A stretch of 64,000 nt of DNA from Theocolax elegans. Lineage: Eukaryota > Arthropoda > Insecta > Hymenoptera > Cerocephalidae. The stretch spans positions 45,238,558 through 45,302,557 of the forward strand of contig CM047427.1 in assembly GCA_026168455.1 (NCBI GenBank). Reading direction: 5' to 3'. This document shows positions 46,262-58,800 of this stretch, piece after piece; the stretch's first letter is position 1; every line of letters begins with the position of its first letter. The position numbers and the translations under genes are program-made. The notes below the pieces were generated by a model that saw only the letters and a program-made list of their open reading frames with translations, did not search any database and was not told where the DNA came from.

Positions 46262-46331
46262 TTGTATTTCGCCCTGCGTATGCCTGGTGGGCTCATCAGT
46301 AGAGTCCAGGCATCTCGTCTCTAGATACAAA
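46262..46331 (-). ncRNA. Hammerhead ribozyme, type B monomer (complete)
   Basis: Third fully intact type B copy. The fourth B-like copy, at 47883-47953, has CUGAUAA and GGAC in stem II and should be inactive. Confidence 0.9.
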
Positions 46332-48564
46332 TGACAGATATAAAAATTTTTAAAAACCAGCTGTATTCTGACGAGGAATTCATGGGTTATATGCCCTACC
46401 GATAGCAAACTTTAATAAGTGCCACATATTAACAGGTACCCCCTAACGCACCTACATAGAACTAATGTCTTAATCGTCAGAATATTTTTACATAAGGCAT
46501 ATTCGTGATCCAATGCCATATAATTTTAAAATTAGAATTTTCCAACTATTAGAAAAATTCGTGAATTTATTGCTTTCTTACACTATAAGTTACATGATAA
46601 ATGAATATATTGATCTTTACAAGCCAAAGAAACATTCCTCACTTCTCAAGTAAGGCGGATTGTATTAATACCAGCAACTTTATAAACCTCACAGGATGAG
46701 TGTTTGAAAAAAGACTAAGACAAGCTAAGTCAACAAAAATATAAAATTTAGTTGATTGCAGTATAAAATTAATAAAAACTTAATAAGACGGAAAAAAAGT
46801 TGTATTTCGCCCTGAGTATGCTTGGTGGGCTCATCAGTAGAGTCCAGGCATCTCGTCTATAGATACGAATGACAGATATAAAAATTTTTGACAACCAACT
46901 GTATTCTGACGAGGAAGACCTGGGGTATATATGCTCTACCGATAGCAAACTTTAATAAGTGCCACATATTAACAGGTAGCCCCCTAACGCACTTACATAG
47001 AACTAATGCCTTAATCGTCAGAATATTGTTACATAAGGCATATTCGTGATCCAATGCCATATAATTTTAAAATTTGAATTTTCCAACTATTAGAAAAATT
47101 CGTGAATTTATTGCTTTCTTACACTATAAGTTACATGATAACTGAATTAATTGATCTTTACAAGCCAAAGAAACATTCCTCACATCTCAAGTAAGGCGGA
47201 CTTGTAATAATACCAGCAACTTTATAAACCTCACAGGATGAGTGTTTGAAAAAAGACTAAGACAAGCTAAATCAACAAAAATATAAAATTTAGTTGATTG
47301 CAGTATAAATTAATAAAAACTTAATAAGACGGAAAAAAAGTTGTATTTCGCCCTGAGTATGCCTTGGTGGGCTCATCAGTAGAGTCCAGGCATCTCGTCT
47401 ATAGATACGAATGACAGATATAAAAATTTTTGACAACCAACTGTATTCTGACGAGGAAGACCTGGGGTATATATGCTCTACCGATAGCAAACTTTAATAA
47501 GTGCCACATATTAACAGGTAGCCCCCTAACGCACTTACATAGAACTAATGCCTTAATCGTCAGAATATTGTTACATAAGGCATATTCGTGATCCAATGCC
47601 ATATAATTTAAAATTTGGAATTTTCCAACTATTAGAAAAATTCGTGAATTTATTGCTTTCTTACACTATAAGTTACATGATAACTGAATTAATTGATCTT
47701 TACAAGCCAAAGAACCATTCCTCACATCTCAGGTAAGGCGGATTGTATTAATACCAGCCTACTTTATAAACCTCACAGGATGAGTGTTTGAAAAAGGACT
47801 AAGACAAGCTAAGTCAACAAAAATATAAAAGTTAGTTGATTGTAGTATAAAATTAATAAAACTTAATAAGACGGAAAAAAAAATTGTATTTCGTCCTGCG
47901 TATGCCTGGTGGGCTTATCAGCAGAGTCCAGGCATCTTGTCTCTAGATATAAATGACAGATAAAAAATTTTTGAAAACCAGCTGTATTCTGACGAGGAAT
48001 TCATGGGTTATATATGCCCTACCGATAGCAAACTTTAATAAGTGCCACATATTAACAGGTACCCCCTAACGCACCTACATAGAACTAATGTCTTAATCGT
48101 CAGAATATTTTTACATAAGGCATATTCGTGATCCAATGCCATATAATTTTAAAATTTGAATTTTCCAACTATTAGAAAAATTCGTGAATTTATTGCTTTC
48201 TTACACTATAAGTTACATGATAAATGAATATATTGATCTTTACAAGCCAAAGAAACATTCCTCACTTCTCAAGTAAGGCGGATTGTATTAATACCAGCAA
48301 CTTTATAAACCTCACAGGATGAGTGTTGAAAAAAGACTAAGACAAGCTAAGTCAACAAAAATATAAAATTTAGTTGATTGCAGTATAAAATTAATAAAAA
48401 CTTAATAAGACGGAAAAAAAGTTGTATTTCGCCCTGAGTATGCTTGGTGGGCTCATCAGTAGAGTCCAGGCATCTCGTCTATAGATACGAATGACAGATA
48501 TAAAAATTTTTGACAACCAACTGTATTCTGACGAGGAAGACATGGGGTATATATGCCCTACCGA

Positions 48565-48586
48565 TAGCAAACTTTAATAAGTACCA
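48565..48586. other. Inversion point between the two satellite arrays
   Basis: TATATGCCCTACCGA on the left and its reverse complement TCGGTAGGGCATATA on the right flank a 22-bp spacer. From here array 2 continues as the inverted counterpart of array 1. Confidence 0.9.
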
Positions 48587-48659
48587 TCGGTAGGGCATAT
48601 ATACCCAATGTCTTCCTCGTCAGAATACAGCTGGTTGTCAAAAATTTTTATATCTGTCA

Positions 48660-48730
48660 TTTGTATCTAGAGACGAGATGCCTGGAGTCTACTGATGAGC
48701 CCACCAGGCATACTCAGGGCGAAATGCAAT
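48660..48730 (+). ncRNA. Hammerhead ribozyme, array 2, nearly intact
   Basis: CUGAUGA, GCCC/GGGC and GAAA intact, loops I and II fully complementary. Stem I has lost its loop-proximal pair (GUCUA) and stem III has one G-U pair (UGCAA). Confidence 0.8.
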
Positions 48731-49488
48731 TTTTTTTCCGTCTTATTAAGTTTTTATTAATTTTGTACTACAATCAACTAACTTTTATATTTTTGTTGAC
48801 TTAGCTTGTCTTAGTCTTTTTTCAAACACTCGTCCTGTGAGGTTTATAAAGTGGCTGGTATTAATACAGTCCGCCTTACTTGAGATGTGAGGAATGTTTC
48901 TTTGGCTTGTAAAGATCAATAAATTCATTTATCAATATAACTTATAGTGTAAGAAAGCAATAAATTCACGAATTTTCCTAATAGTTGGAAAAATCAAATT
49001 TTACAATTATATGGCATTGGATCACGAAAATGCCTTACGTAACAATATTCTGACGATTAAGACAATAGTTCTATGTAAGTGCGTTAGGGGGCTACCTGTT
49101 AAGGGGGGAGCCTGCTTTAGAGGCTTCAAAAAATCGTTTTTTTTTTTGCCTGAATCTTTTCCTAAACTATCCAAGAATATGTCTCTAAAATTTCAAAACA
49201 AAATTCGGAATATTTTCGGTGATACAGAAGAAATAGTGAGCAAGCGTCGAGCAGGTATCCGAGCGTCCGGGCCGCCCCTCGATCTATTGTGTATATTATA
49301 ATGGAAAGGGACTAACGGTTCTTCAAAACGGTTTAACTGTTTATAGAAGGTCTCTATGAAGCTATGGGAGGGGCAAAAATGTTATTGTAACGGTATATAT
49401 GAGCTGGCAACGTCGGCTCGAACAGAGCTACATTCAGCTTTACTGTTCAGTTTAAATTTGTCTCTCAGTACGTGAGCATCTTAAAAAT

Positions 49489-52014
49489 ATGGAAGCCTAT
49501 CCGAAAATGAGCAAATCTTCGAGTGAGCGTAGTGCAAGGCCACGGAAGCGCAAATTCTACGGCAATCAATTTGTGAATGTTTCTTCATCGGACGATGGAG
49601 AAGCTAATACCAGCCGCAGTGAGCAGAAATTGGCATCGGCGACTACGGACGGACGTTATAGTTTATCCGTCTCATTGTTACCGCATAATCGAGTTTGTGT
49701 CTGTGTTTTTAGCAATTTCGGAGTTAGTTATTTGCAATTTGTGTAAGCAAAAAATAACGTTCGCCGAAAGCAACCATCGAGGTTTAGGATTTAAAATTAT
49801 TTTGTCGTGTCGCTGCGGTAAACGAGAAATCGAATCCGGACCGTTGATTCACACCGGATACGAAATCAACAGAAGAATTGTGTTCGTCATGAGGCTTTTG
49901 GGTGTCGCACGAGAAGGCATAAATATTTTTTGTGGTCTTCTGGATTTATCTCAAGGCATAGGCTTAGCAAAATCGACGTATGACAAAATCGTGGAACATC
50001 TGTATACAGCATCGAAAACGATGTTTGAAAGTGCGTGCAAAAGTGCTATCGAAGAAGTAAACAACTAAATGTGCAAAATGAAAGACCAGCTGACCATTTG
50101 AAAGTTTCGGGCGATGGATCGTGGAAAAAACGTGGATTCACTTTCTGTACGGTGTAACTACACTTATTGGCTACTACAGTGGCAAAGTGATTGATCTCGA
50201 TGTTAAAAGCGGATATTGTCATACCTGCACTCTCAAGAAAATGCGTTGAACGACGACGAGTATGAAGAATGGTATGAAACCATAAAGATAATTGTTCTTC
50301 GAGTGAGCGTAGTGCAAGGCCACGGAAGCGCAAATTCTACGGCAATCAATTTGTGAATGTTTCTTCATCGGACGATGGAGAAGCTAATACCAGCCGCAGT
50401 GAGCAGAAATTGGCATCGGCGACTACGGACGACGTTATAGTTTATCCGTCTCATTGTTACCGCATAATCGAGTTTGTGTCTGTGTTTTTAGCAATTTCGG
50501 AGTTAGTTATTTGCAATTTGTGTAAGCAAAAAATAACGTTCGCCGAAAGCAACCATCGAGGTTTAGGATTTAAAATTATTTTGTCGTGTCGCTGCGGTAA
50601 ACGAGAAATCGAATCCGGACCGTTGATTCACACCGGATACGAAATCAACAGAAGAATTGTGTTCGTCATGAGGCTTTTGGGTGTCGCACGAGAAGGCATA
50701 AATATTTTTTGTGGTCTTCTGGATTTATCTCAAGGTATAGGCTTAGTAAAATCGACGTATGACAAAATAGTGGAACATCTGTATACAGCATCGAAAACGA
50801 TGTTTGAAAGTGCGTGCAAAAGTGCTATCGAAGAAGTAAATCAACTAAATGTGCAAAATGAAAGACCAGCTGACCATTTGAAAGTTTCGGGCGATGGATC
50901 GTGGAAAAAACGTGGATTCACTTTTCTGTACGGTGTAACTACACTTATTGGCTACTACAGTGGCAAAGTGATTGATCTCGATGTTAAAAGCGGATATTGT
51001 CATACCTGCACTCTCAAGTAAAATGCGTTGAACGACGACGAGTATGAAGAATGGTATGAAACCGATAAAGATAATTGTTCTTCGAATCACGCAGGCTCCG
51101 CCGGAAAGATGGAAGTTGATTCAATCACCGAAATGTTCTCAAGATCCATCTAGAAATGTGGAGTAATGTATAGCAATTATATTGGCGACGGCGACTCCAA
51201 AACATTTCTTGGCATCGTGAACAATAATCCATACGGCGACAAGTGTACAGTGACTAAAAACGAGTTCGTGGGACACGTACAAAAGCGCATGGGTACTCGT
51301 CTCCGCAACAAGAGAAAAGAACAGAATCTCGGTGGAAAGAAGCGGCTCACAGAGACTGTAATAAAAAAACTAACAATGTATTATGGTCTCGCGATTCGAA
51401 AAAATTTAAACTCTGTAGAAGGTATGAGAAGTGCAATAATGGCGACACTTGATCACTATTGCTCTACAGCTAAATTGTTTCGCCACGACAACTGCCCCGA
51501 AGGCGCCGAAAGCTGGTGTGAATGGCGCAAAGCAGAAGCAAAAAATACTTTGGCTGATTTTAAAAATCCACCGCGCCTAATTGACGACGATATTGAATAA
51601 CATATTCGTCCTATATACGAGGAATTATCAAAGGATGATTTATTAACAAGGTGCTTGGGTGGACACACGCAGAATGCTAACGAGTCATTCAATTCAACCG
51701 TACGGCGCATGACGACAAACACCTTCATTCGGGGTTTAAAATAGCTCAGACTGCTGCTTTCATCGCTGGAGGGATGTTTAATGAAGGCTACAGTGCAGTA
51801 TTAAAAACTATGCACTTATTAGACTTGAAAATTGAGCTCCAGTGCAAAAATTTTTGCGATAAAGCGGACGAGGATCGCGTCACGCGTCAAAACAGGCGCG
51901 CCACATTGGAGACCAAAGAGGCCAGAACAGCCCGTCGAATGGAGCAATTGACCGAAAACCAATTTTTTGAAGAGTCTGAAGAGCAGTTATATGGAGCAGG
52001 AATCGCTGATTAGC
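49489..52014 (+). pseudogene. Kolobok/Mutator-like transposase, duplicated and broken
   Basis: ATG at 49489 opens a basic, serine-rich start. A zinc-ribbon-like part follows (VICNLCKQKITF, then LSCRCGKRE). Family blocks are KVSGDGSWKKRGFTFLYGVT (first catalytic Asp), YIGDGDSKTFLGIVNNNPYG (second Asp), HVQKRMGTRLRN, and CLGGHTQNANESFN (glutamate), as in the Pfam 'Mutator-like transposase' group. About 780 bp (49519-50298) are repeated in tandem at 50299-51078, so the zinc part and the SGDGSW block occur twice. Frameshifts lie near 49655, 50063 and 51018, and stops near 51150 and 51598. The enzyme cannot be made from this copy. Confidence 0.85.
49519..51078 (+). repeat. 780-bp internal tandem duplication in the transposase
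   Basis: The two halves are about 99 percent alike. The joint carries TCTTCGA, present at both parental sites (49515 and 51080), a 7-bp microhomology. Confidence 0.9.
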
Positions 52015-53251
52015 ATATTAATAGGGTAAGTTCAAGAAATTTACGATTTTTTGTGAACGAAAACTTTGACACGCGATTTCTCGGATTTCTATTTTGACGA
52101 TTTTTTCAAATTGGCGAGCAAGATAGAAAAAAAAGTAAACGTCCTATCGAAACGGGTCGATAGCATTGTATTCAGGATTAAATTCTCTTCTGGGTGAACC
52201 TAAAATACCTTAAGAAAGTTAACATTAACTCGGTTTTTCAACGATCTGAAGTGAATTTTTTTTTTTAATCTGCGAAAAAATGTTGAATTTTTCACTTTTT
52301 GTTGAATTTTCTTGGTTCACCTAGGAATGACACTATTGAAAATAAAAAATTTCTTTGGTTTTTTTGTTTCAGATGAAAATTGCGACCTGCATCTTGCTCG
52401 CCACAAAGAAAGTACACACTCGAGGCGCCTCCGCAAATTTCTTGTAGCATGAAGAATATCTCATGCATGGTAATAAAAAAATTTGAGAAAACTCTTCAAA
52501 TATATAAGAATAAATCCTAAAAGTTTCATTTTAATCAGACATTTCTTTCCTTCCCAATAAAATCCTCGAAAATATCGATTTTTTGAAGCCTCTAAAGCAG
52601 GCTCCCCCCTTAATATGTGGCACATATTACAGTTTGCTATCGGTAGGGCATATATACCCCATGTCTTCCTCGTCAGAATACAGCTGGTTTTCAAAAATTT
52701 TTAAATCTGTCATTCGTATCTAGAGACGAGATGCCTGGACTCTACTGATGAGCCCACCAGGCATACTCAGGGCGATATACAATTTTTTTTCCGTCTTATT
52801 AAGTTTTTATTAATTTTATACTACAATCAATTAAATTCCATATTTTTGTTGACTTAGCTTGTCTTAGTCTTTTTTCAAACACTCGTCTTGTGAGGTTTAT
52901 AAAGTGGCTGGTATTAATACAGTCCAGCTTACTTGAGATGTGAGGAATGTTTCTTTGGCTTGTAAAGATCAATAAATTCATTTATCATATAACTTATAGT
53001 GTAAGAAAGCAATAAATTCACGAATTTTTCTAATAGTTGGAAAAATCAAATTTTAATATTATATGGCATTGGATCACGAAAATGCCTTACGTAACAATAT
53101 TCTGACGATTAAGACAGTAGTTCTATGTAAGTGCGTTAGGGGGCTACCTGTTAATATGTGGCACTTATTAAAGTTTGCTATCGGTAGGGCATACATACCC
53201 CATGTCTTCCTCGTCAGAAAACAGTTGGTGGTCAAAAATTTATATCTGTCA

Positions 53252-53323
53252 TTTGTATCTAGAGACGAGATGCCTGGACTCTACTGATGAGCTCACCAGG
53301 CATACTCAGGGCGAAATACAATT
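53252..53323 (+). ncRNA. Hammerhead ribozyme, array 2, intact core
   Basis: UAGAG/CUCUA, CUGAUGA, GAAA and UUGUA/UACAA all present; stem II is GCUC/GGGC with one U-G pair. Loops remain fully complementary. The preceding copy at about 52714 has GAUA in place of GAAA. Confidence 0.85.
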
Positions 53324-55776
53324 TTTTTTCCGTATTATTAAGTTTTTAATAATTTTATATTACAATCAACTAAATTTTTAGTGCGTTAGGGGGTACCTGT
53401 TAATATGTGGCACTTATTAAAGTTTGCTATCGGTAGGGCATATATACCCCATGTCTTCCTCGTCAGAATACAGCTGGTTTTCAAAAAATTTTTTATCTGT
53501 CATTTATATCTAGAGACAAGAAGCCCGAACTCTACTGATTAGCCCACCAGGCATACTCAGGGCGAAATACAATTTTTTTTTCCGTCTTATTAAGTTTTTA
53601 ATAATTTTATACTAAAATCAACTAAATTTCATATTTTTGTTGACTTAGCTTGTCTTAGTCTTTTTTCAAACACTCATCCTGTGAGGTTTATAAAGTGGCT
53701 GGTACTAATAAAGTCCGCCTTACTTGAGATGTGAGGAATATTTCTTTGGCTTGTAAAGATCAATAAATTCCTTTATCATATAACTTATAGTGTAAGAAAG
53801 CAATTAATTCACGAATTTGTCTAATAGTTGGAAAGATCCAATTTTAAAATTATATGGCATTGGATCACGAAAATGCTATATGTAACAAGATTCTGACGAT
53901 TAAGACATTAGTTCTATGTAAGTGCGTTAGGGGGCTACCTGTTAATATGTGGCACATATTAAAGTTTGCTATCGGTAGGACATATATACCCCATGTCTTC
54001 CTCGTCAGAATACAGCTGGTTTTCAAAAATTTATATCTGTCATTTGTATCTAGAGACAAGAAGCCTGGACTCTGCTGATAAGCCCACCAGGCATACTCAG
54101 GGCGATATACAATTTTTTTTCCGTCTTATTAAGTTTTTATTAATTTTATACTACAATCAACTAAATTTTATATTTTAGTTGATTGAGCTTGTCTTAGTCT
54201 TTTTTCAAACACTCATCCTGTGAGGTTTATAAAGTGGCAGGTATTAATACAGTCCACCTTATTTGAGATGTGAGGAATGGTTCTTTGGCTTGTAAAGATC
54301 AATAAATTCATTTATCATATAAGTTATAGTGTAAGAAAGCAATAAATTCACGAATTTTTCTGATAGTTGGAAAATTCAAATTTTAAAATTATATGGCATT
54401 TGATCACGAACATGCCTTATGTAACACTATTCTGACGATTAAGACATTAGTTCTATGTAAGTGCGTTAGGGGGCTACCTGTTAATATGTGGCACTTATAA
54501 CCTTTGCTATCGGTAGGGCCTATATACCCCATGTCTTCCTCGTCAGAATACAGCTGGTTTTCAAAAAATTTTTTATCTGTCATTTGTATCTAGAGACAAG
54601 ACCCCGGACTCTACTGAGTAGCCCACCAGGCATACTCAGGGCGAAATACATTTTTTTTTTTCCGTCTAATTAAGTTTTTATTAATTTTATACTACAATCA
54701 ACTAAATTTTATATGTTTGTTGACTTAGCTTGTCTTAGTCTTTTTTCAAACACTCGTCCCGTGAGGTTTATAAAGTGGCTTGTATTAATACAGTCCGCCT
54801 TACTTAAGATGTGAGGAATGTTTCTTTGGCTTGTAAAGATCAATAAATTCATTTATCATATAACTTATAGTGTAAGAAAGCAATAAATTCACGAATATTT
54901 CTAATAGTTGGAAAAATGAAATTTTATAATTATATGGCATTGGATCACGAAATGCTATATGTAACAAAATTCTGACGATTAAAACATTATTTCTATGTAA
55001 GTGCGTTAGGGGGCTACCTTTAATATGTGGCACTTATAACCTTTGCTATCGGTAGGGCATATATACCCCATGTCTTCCTCGTCAGAATACAGCTGGTTTC
55101 AAATATTTTTTATCTGTCATTTGTATCTAGAGACAAGAGCCCGGACTCTACTGAGTAGCCCACCAGGCATACTCAGGGCGAAATCCCCATGTCTTCCTCA
55201 TCAGAATACAGCTGGTTTTCAAAATTTTTTTATCTGTCATTTGTATCTAGAGACAAGAAGCCCGGACTCTACTGATTAGCCCACCAGGCATACTCAGGGC
55301 GAAATACAATTTTTTTTTCCGTCTTATTAAGTTTTAAATAATTTTATACTACAATCAGCTAATTTATATTTTTGTTGACTTAGCTTGTCTTAGTCTTTTT
55401 TCAAACAATCATCCTGTGAGGTTCATAAAGTGGCTGTATTATATAGTCCGCCTTACTTGAGATGTGATAAATGTTTCTTTGGCTTGTAAAGATCAATAAA
55501 TTCATTTTACATATAAATTATAGTGTAAGAATCGCATAAATTCACTAATTTTTCTAATAGTTGGAAAAATCAAATTTTAAATTATATGGCATTGGATCAC
55601 GAAAATGACTATACGTAACAATATTCTGACGATTAAGACATAGTTCTATGTAAGTGCGTTAGGGGGCTACCTGTTAATATGTGGCACTTATTAAAGTTTG
55701 CTATCGGTAGGGCATATATACCCCATGTCTTCCTCGTCAGAATACAGCTGGTTTTCAAAAATTTTTTTATCTGTCA

Positions 55777-55847
55777 TTTGTATCTAGAGACAAGAAGCCC
55801 GGACTCTACTGATTAGCCCACCAGGCATACTCAGGGCGAAATACAAT
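55777..55847 (+). ncRNA. Hammerhead relic with G8 to U (representative)
   Basis: All stems are kept but the core reads CUGAUUA; loop I has GCCCGG in place of GCCUGG. The same core occurs at about 53500, 55237, 56315 (with an extra G), 56853, 57395, 58472, 59010, 61247 and 61791. A related core, CUGAGUA, occurs at about 54580, 55122, 57937, 59546, 60082, 62330, 62863, 63398 and 63935; one copy near 54040 reads CUGAUAA. Loss of G8 should abolish cleavage. Confidence 0.8.
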
Positions 55848-58800
55848 TTTTTTCCGTCTTATTAAGTTTTTAATAATTTTATACTACAATCAGCTAAATT
55901 TTATATTTTTGTTGACTTAGCTTGTCTTAGTCTTTTTTCAAACAATCATCCTGTGAGGTTCATAAGTGGCTGGTATTAATATAGTCCGCCTTACTTGAGA
56001 TGTGAGAAATGTTTCTTTGGCTTGTAAAGATCAATAAATTCATTTATCATATAAATTATAGTGTAAGGAAGGCAATAAATTAACGAATTTTTATAATAGT
56101 TGGAAAAATCAAATTTTAAATTATATGGCATTGGATCACGAAAATGACTATACTGTAACAAATTCTGACGATTAAGACAATTAGTTCTATGTAAGTGCGT
56201 TAGGGGGCTACCTGTTAATATGTGGCACTTATAAACGTTTGCTATCGGTAGGGCATATATACCCCATGTCTTCCTCGTCAGAATACAGCTGGTTTTCAAA
56301 ATTTTTTATCTGTCATTTGTATCTAGAGACAAGAAGCCCGGACTCTACTGGATTAGCCCACCAGCATACTCAGGGCGAAATACAATTTTTTTTCCGTCTT
56401 ATTAAGTTTTAATAATTTATACTACATCAGCTAATTTTATATTTTGTTGACTTAGCTTGTCTTAGTCTTTTTTCAAACAATCATCCTGTGAGGTTCATAA
56501 AGTGGCTGGTATTAATATAGTCCGCCTTACTTGAGATGTGATAAATGTTTCTTTGGCTTGTAAAGATCAATAAATTCATTTATCATATAATTTATAGTGT
56601 AGAAAGCAATAAATTCACGAATTTTTCTAATAGTTGGAAAAATCAAATTTTAAATTATATGGCATTGGATCACGAAAATGACTATATGTAACAAAATTCT
56701 GACGATTAAGACAATAGTTCTATGTAAGTGCGTTAGGGGGTACCTGTTAATATGTGGCACTTATTAAAGTTTGCTATCGGTAGGGCATATATACCCCATG
56801 TCTTCCTCTTAGAATACAGCTGGTTTTCAAAAAATTTTTTATCTGTCATTTGTATCTAGAGACAAGAAGCGCGGACACTACTGATTAGCCCACCAGGCAT
56901 ACTCAGGGCGAAATACAATTTTTTTTTCCGTCTTATTAAGTTTTTAATAATTTTATACTACAATCAGCTAAATTTTATATTTCTGTTGACTTAGCTTGTC
57001 TTAGTCTTTTTTCAAACACATCGTTCTGTGAGGTTTATAAAGTGGCTGGTATTAATATCAGTCCGCCTTACTTGAGATGTGAGGAATGTTTCTTTGGCTT
57101 GTAAAGATCAATAAATTTATTTATCATATAACTTATAGTGTAAGAAAGCAATTAATTCACAAATTTTCTAATTATTGGCCAAATCAAATTTTAAAATTAT
57201 ATGGCATTGGATCACGAAAATGCTTACGTAACAATATTCTGACGATTAAGAAAATAGTTCTATGTAAGTGCGTTAGGGGGCTACCTGTTAATATGTGGCA
57301 CTTATTAAAGTTTGCTATCGGTAGGGCATATATACCCCATGTCTTCCTCGTCAGAATACAGCTGGTTTTCAAAAAATTTTTTATCTGTCATTTGTATCTA
57401 GAGACTAAGAAGCCCGGACTCTACTGATTAGCCCACCAGGCATACTCAGGGCGAAATACAATTTTTTTTTTCCGTCTTATTAAGTTTTAATAATTTTATA
57501 CTACAATCAGCTAAATTTAATATTTTTGTTGACTTAGCTTGTCTTAGTCTTTTTTCAAACAATCATCCTGTGAGGTTTATAAAGTGGCTGGTATTAAATA
57601 CAGTCCGCCTTACTTAAGATGTGAGGAATGTTTCTTTGGCTTGTAAAGATCAATAAATTCATTTATCATATAAATTATAGTGTAAGAAAGCAATAATTCA
57701 CGAATTTTCTAATAGTTGGAAAAATCAAATTTTATAAATTATATGGCATTGGATCACGAAAATGCTATATGTAACAATATTCTGACGATTAAGACATTAT
57801 TTCTATGTAAGTGCGTTAGGGGCTACCTGTTAATATGTGGCACTTAGAACCTTTGCTATCGGTAGGGCATATATACCCCATGTCTTCCTCGTCAGAATAC
57901 AGCTGGTTTTACAAAATTTTTTTATCTGTCATTTGTATCTAGAGACAAGAAGCCCCGGACTCTACTGAGTAGCCCACCAGGCATACTCAGGGCGAAATAC
58001 AATTTTTTTTCCGTCTTATTAAGTTTTAATAAATTTATACTACAATCAGCTAAATTATATATTTTGTTGACTTAGCTTGTCTTAGTCTTTTTCAAACACT
58101 CGTCCTGTGAGGTTTATAAAGTGGCTTGTATTAATACAGTCCGCCTTACTTAAGATGTGAGGAATGTTTCTTTGGCTTGTAAAGATCAATAAATTCATTT
58201 ATCATATAATTTATAGTGTAGGAAAGCAATAAATTAACGAATTTTTCTAATAGTTGGAAAAAATCAAATTTTAAATTATATGGCATTGGATCACGAAAAT
58301 GACTTACGTAGCAATATTCTGACGATTAAGACAATAGTTCTATGTAAGTGCGTTAGGGGCTACCTGTTAATATGTGGCACTTATTAAAGTTTGCTATCGG
58401 TAGGGCATATATACCCCATGTCTTCCTCGTCAGAATACAGCTGGTTTTCAAAAATTTTTATATCTGTCATTTGTATCTAGAGACAAGAAGCCCGGACTCT
58501 ACTGATTAGCCCACCAGGCATACTCAGGGCGAAATACAATTTTTTTTCCGTCTTATTAAGTTTTTAATAATTTTATACTACAATCAGCTAAATTTTATAT
58601 TTTGTTGACTTAGCTTGTCTTAGTCTTTTTTCAAACAATCATCCTGTGAGGTTCATAAAGTGGCTGGTATTAATATAGTCCGCCTTACTTAAGATGTGAG
58701 GAATGTTTCTTTGGCTTGTAAAGATCAATAAATTCATTTATCATATAATTATAGTGTAGGAAAGCAATAAATTCACGAATTTTTCTAATAGTTGGAAAAA

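Larger units (their letters stand above)
41670..48564 (-). repeat. Satellite array 1, ~540-bp monomers, ribozyme strand is minus
   Basis: The word TTTTCCAACTATTAG recurs at 41681, 42222, 42763, 43304, 43846, 44383, 44921, 45461, 45998, 46538, 47079, 47621 and 48161, giving spacings of 537-542 bp and about 12.8 monomers. Two types intermix: type A (GAGGAAGAC, GACAACCAACTG) and type B (GAGGAATTCATGG with an EcoRI site, AAAACCAGCTG), in the order A B A B B hybrid A A B A A B A. Every monomer contains a hammerhead motif on the minus strand. Identity between monomers is high. Confidence 0.95.
49103..52609 (+). mobile_element. Kolobok-like DNA transposon inserted in the satellite
   Basis: Ends GGGGGGAGCCTGCTTTAGAG are inverted at both sides, and TTAA is duplicated at 49099-49102 and 52610-52613, exactly where other monomers read CTGTTAATATG. 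TTAA targets and G-rich ends fit Kolobok. The single plus-strand gene is broken and internally duplicated. Confidence 0.85.

Noticed and set aside
42000..48000. Repeated 62-93 codon minus-strand frames in the satellite as genes
   Set aside because: They follow the monomer period, differ in length by indels, have no known domain, and are better explained as by-products of the repeat.
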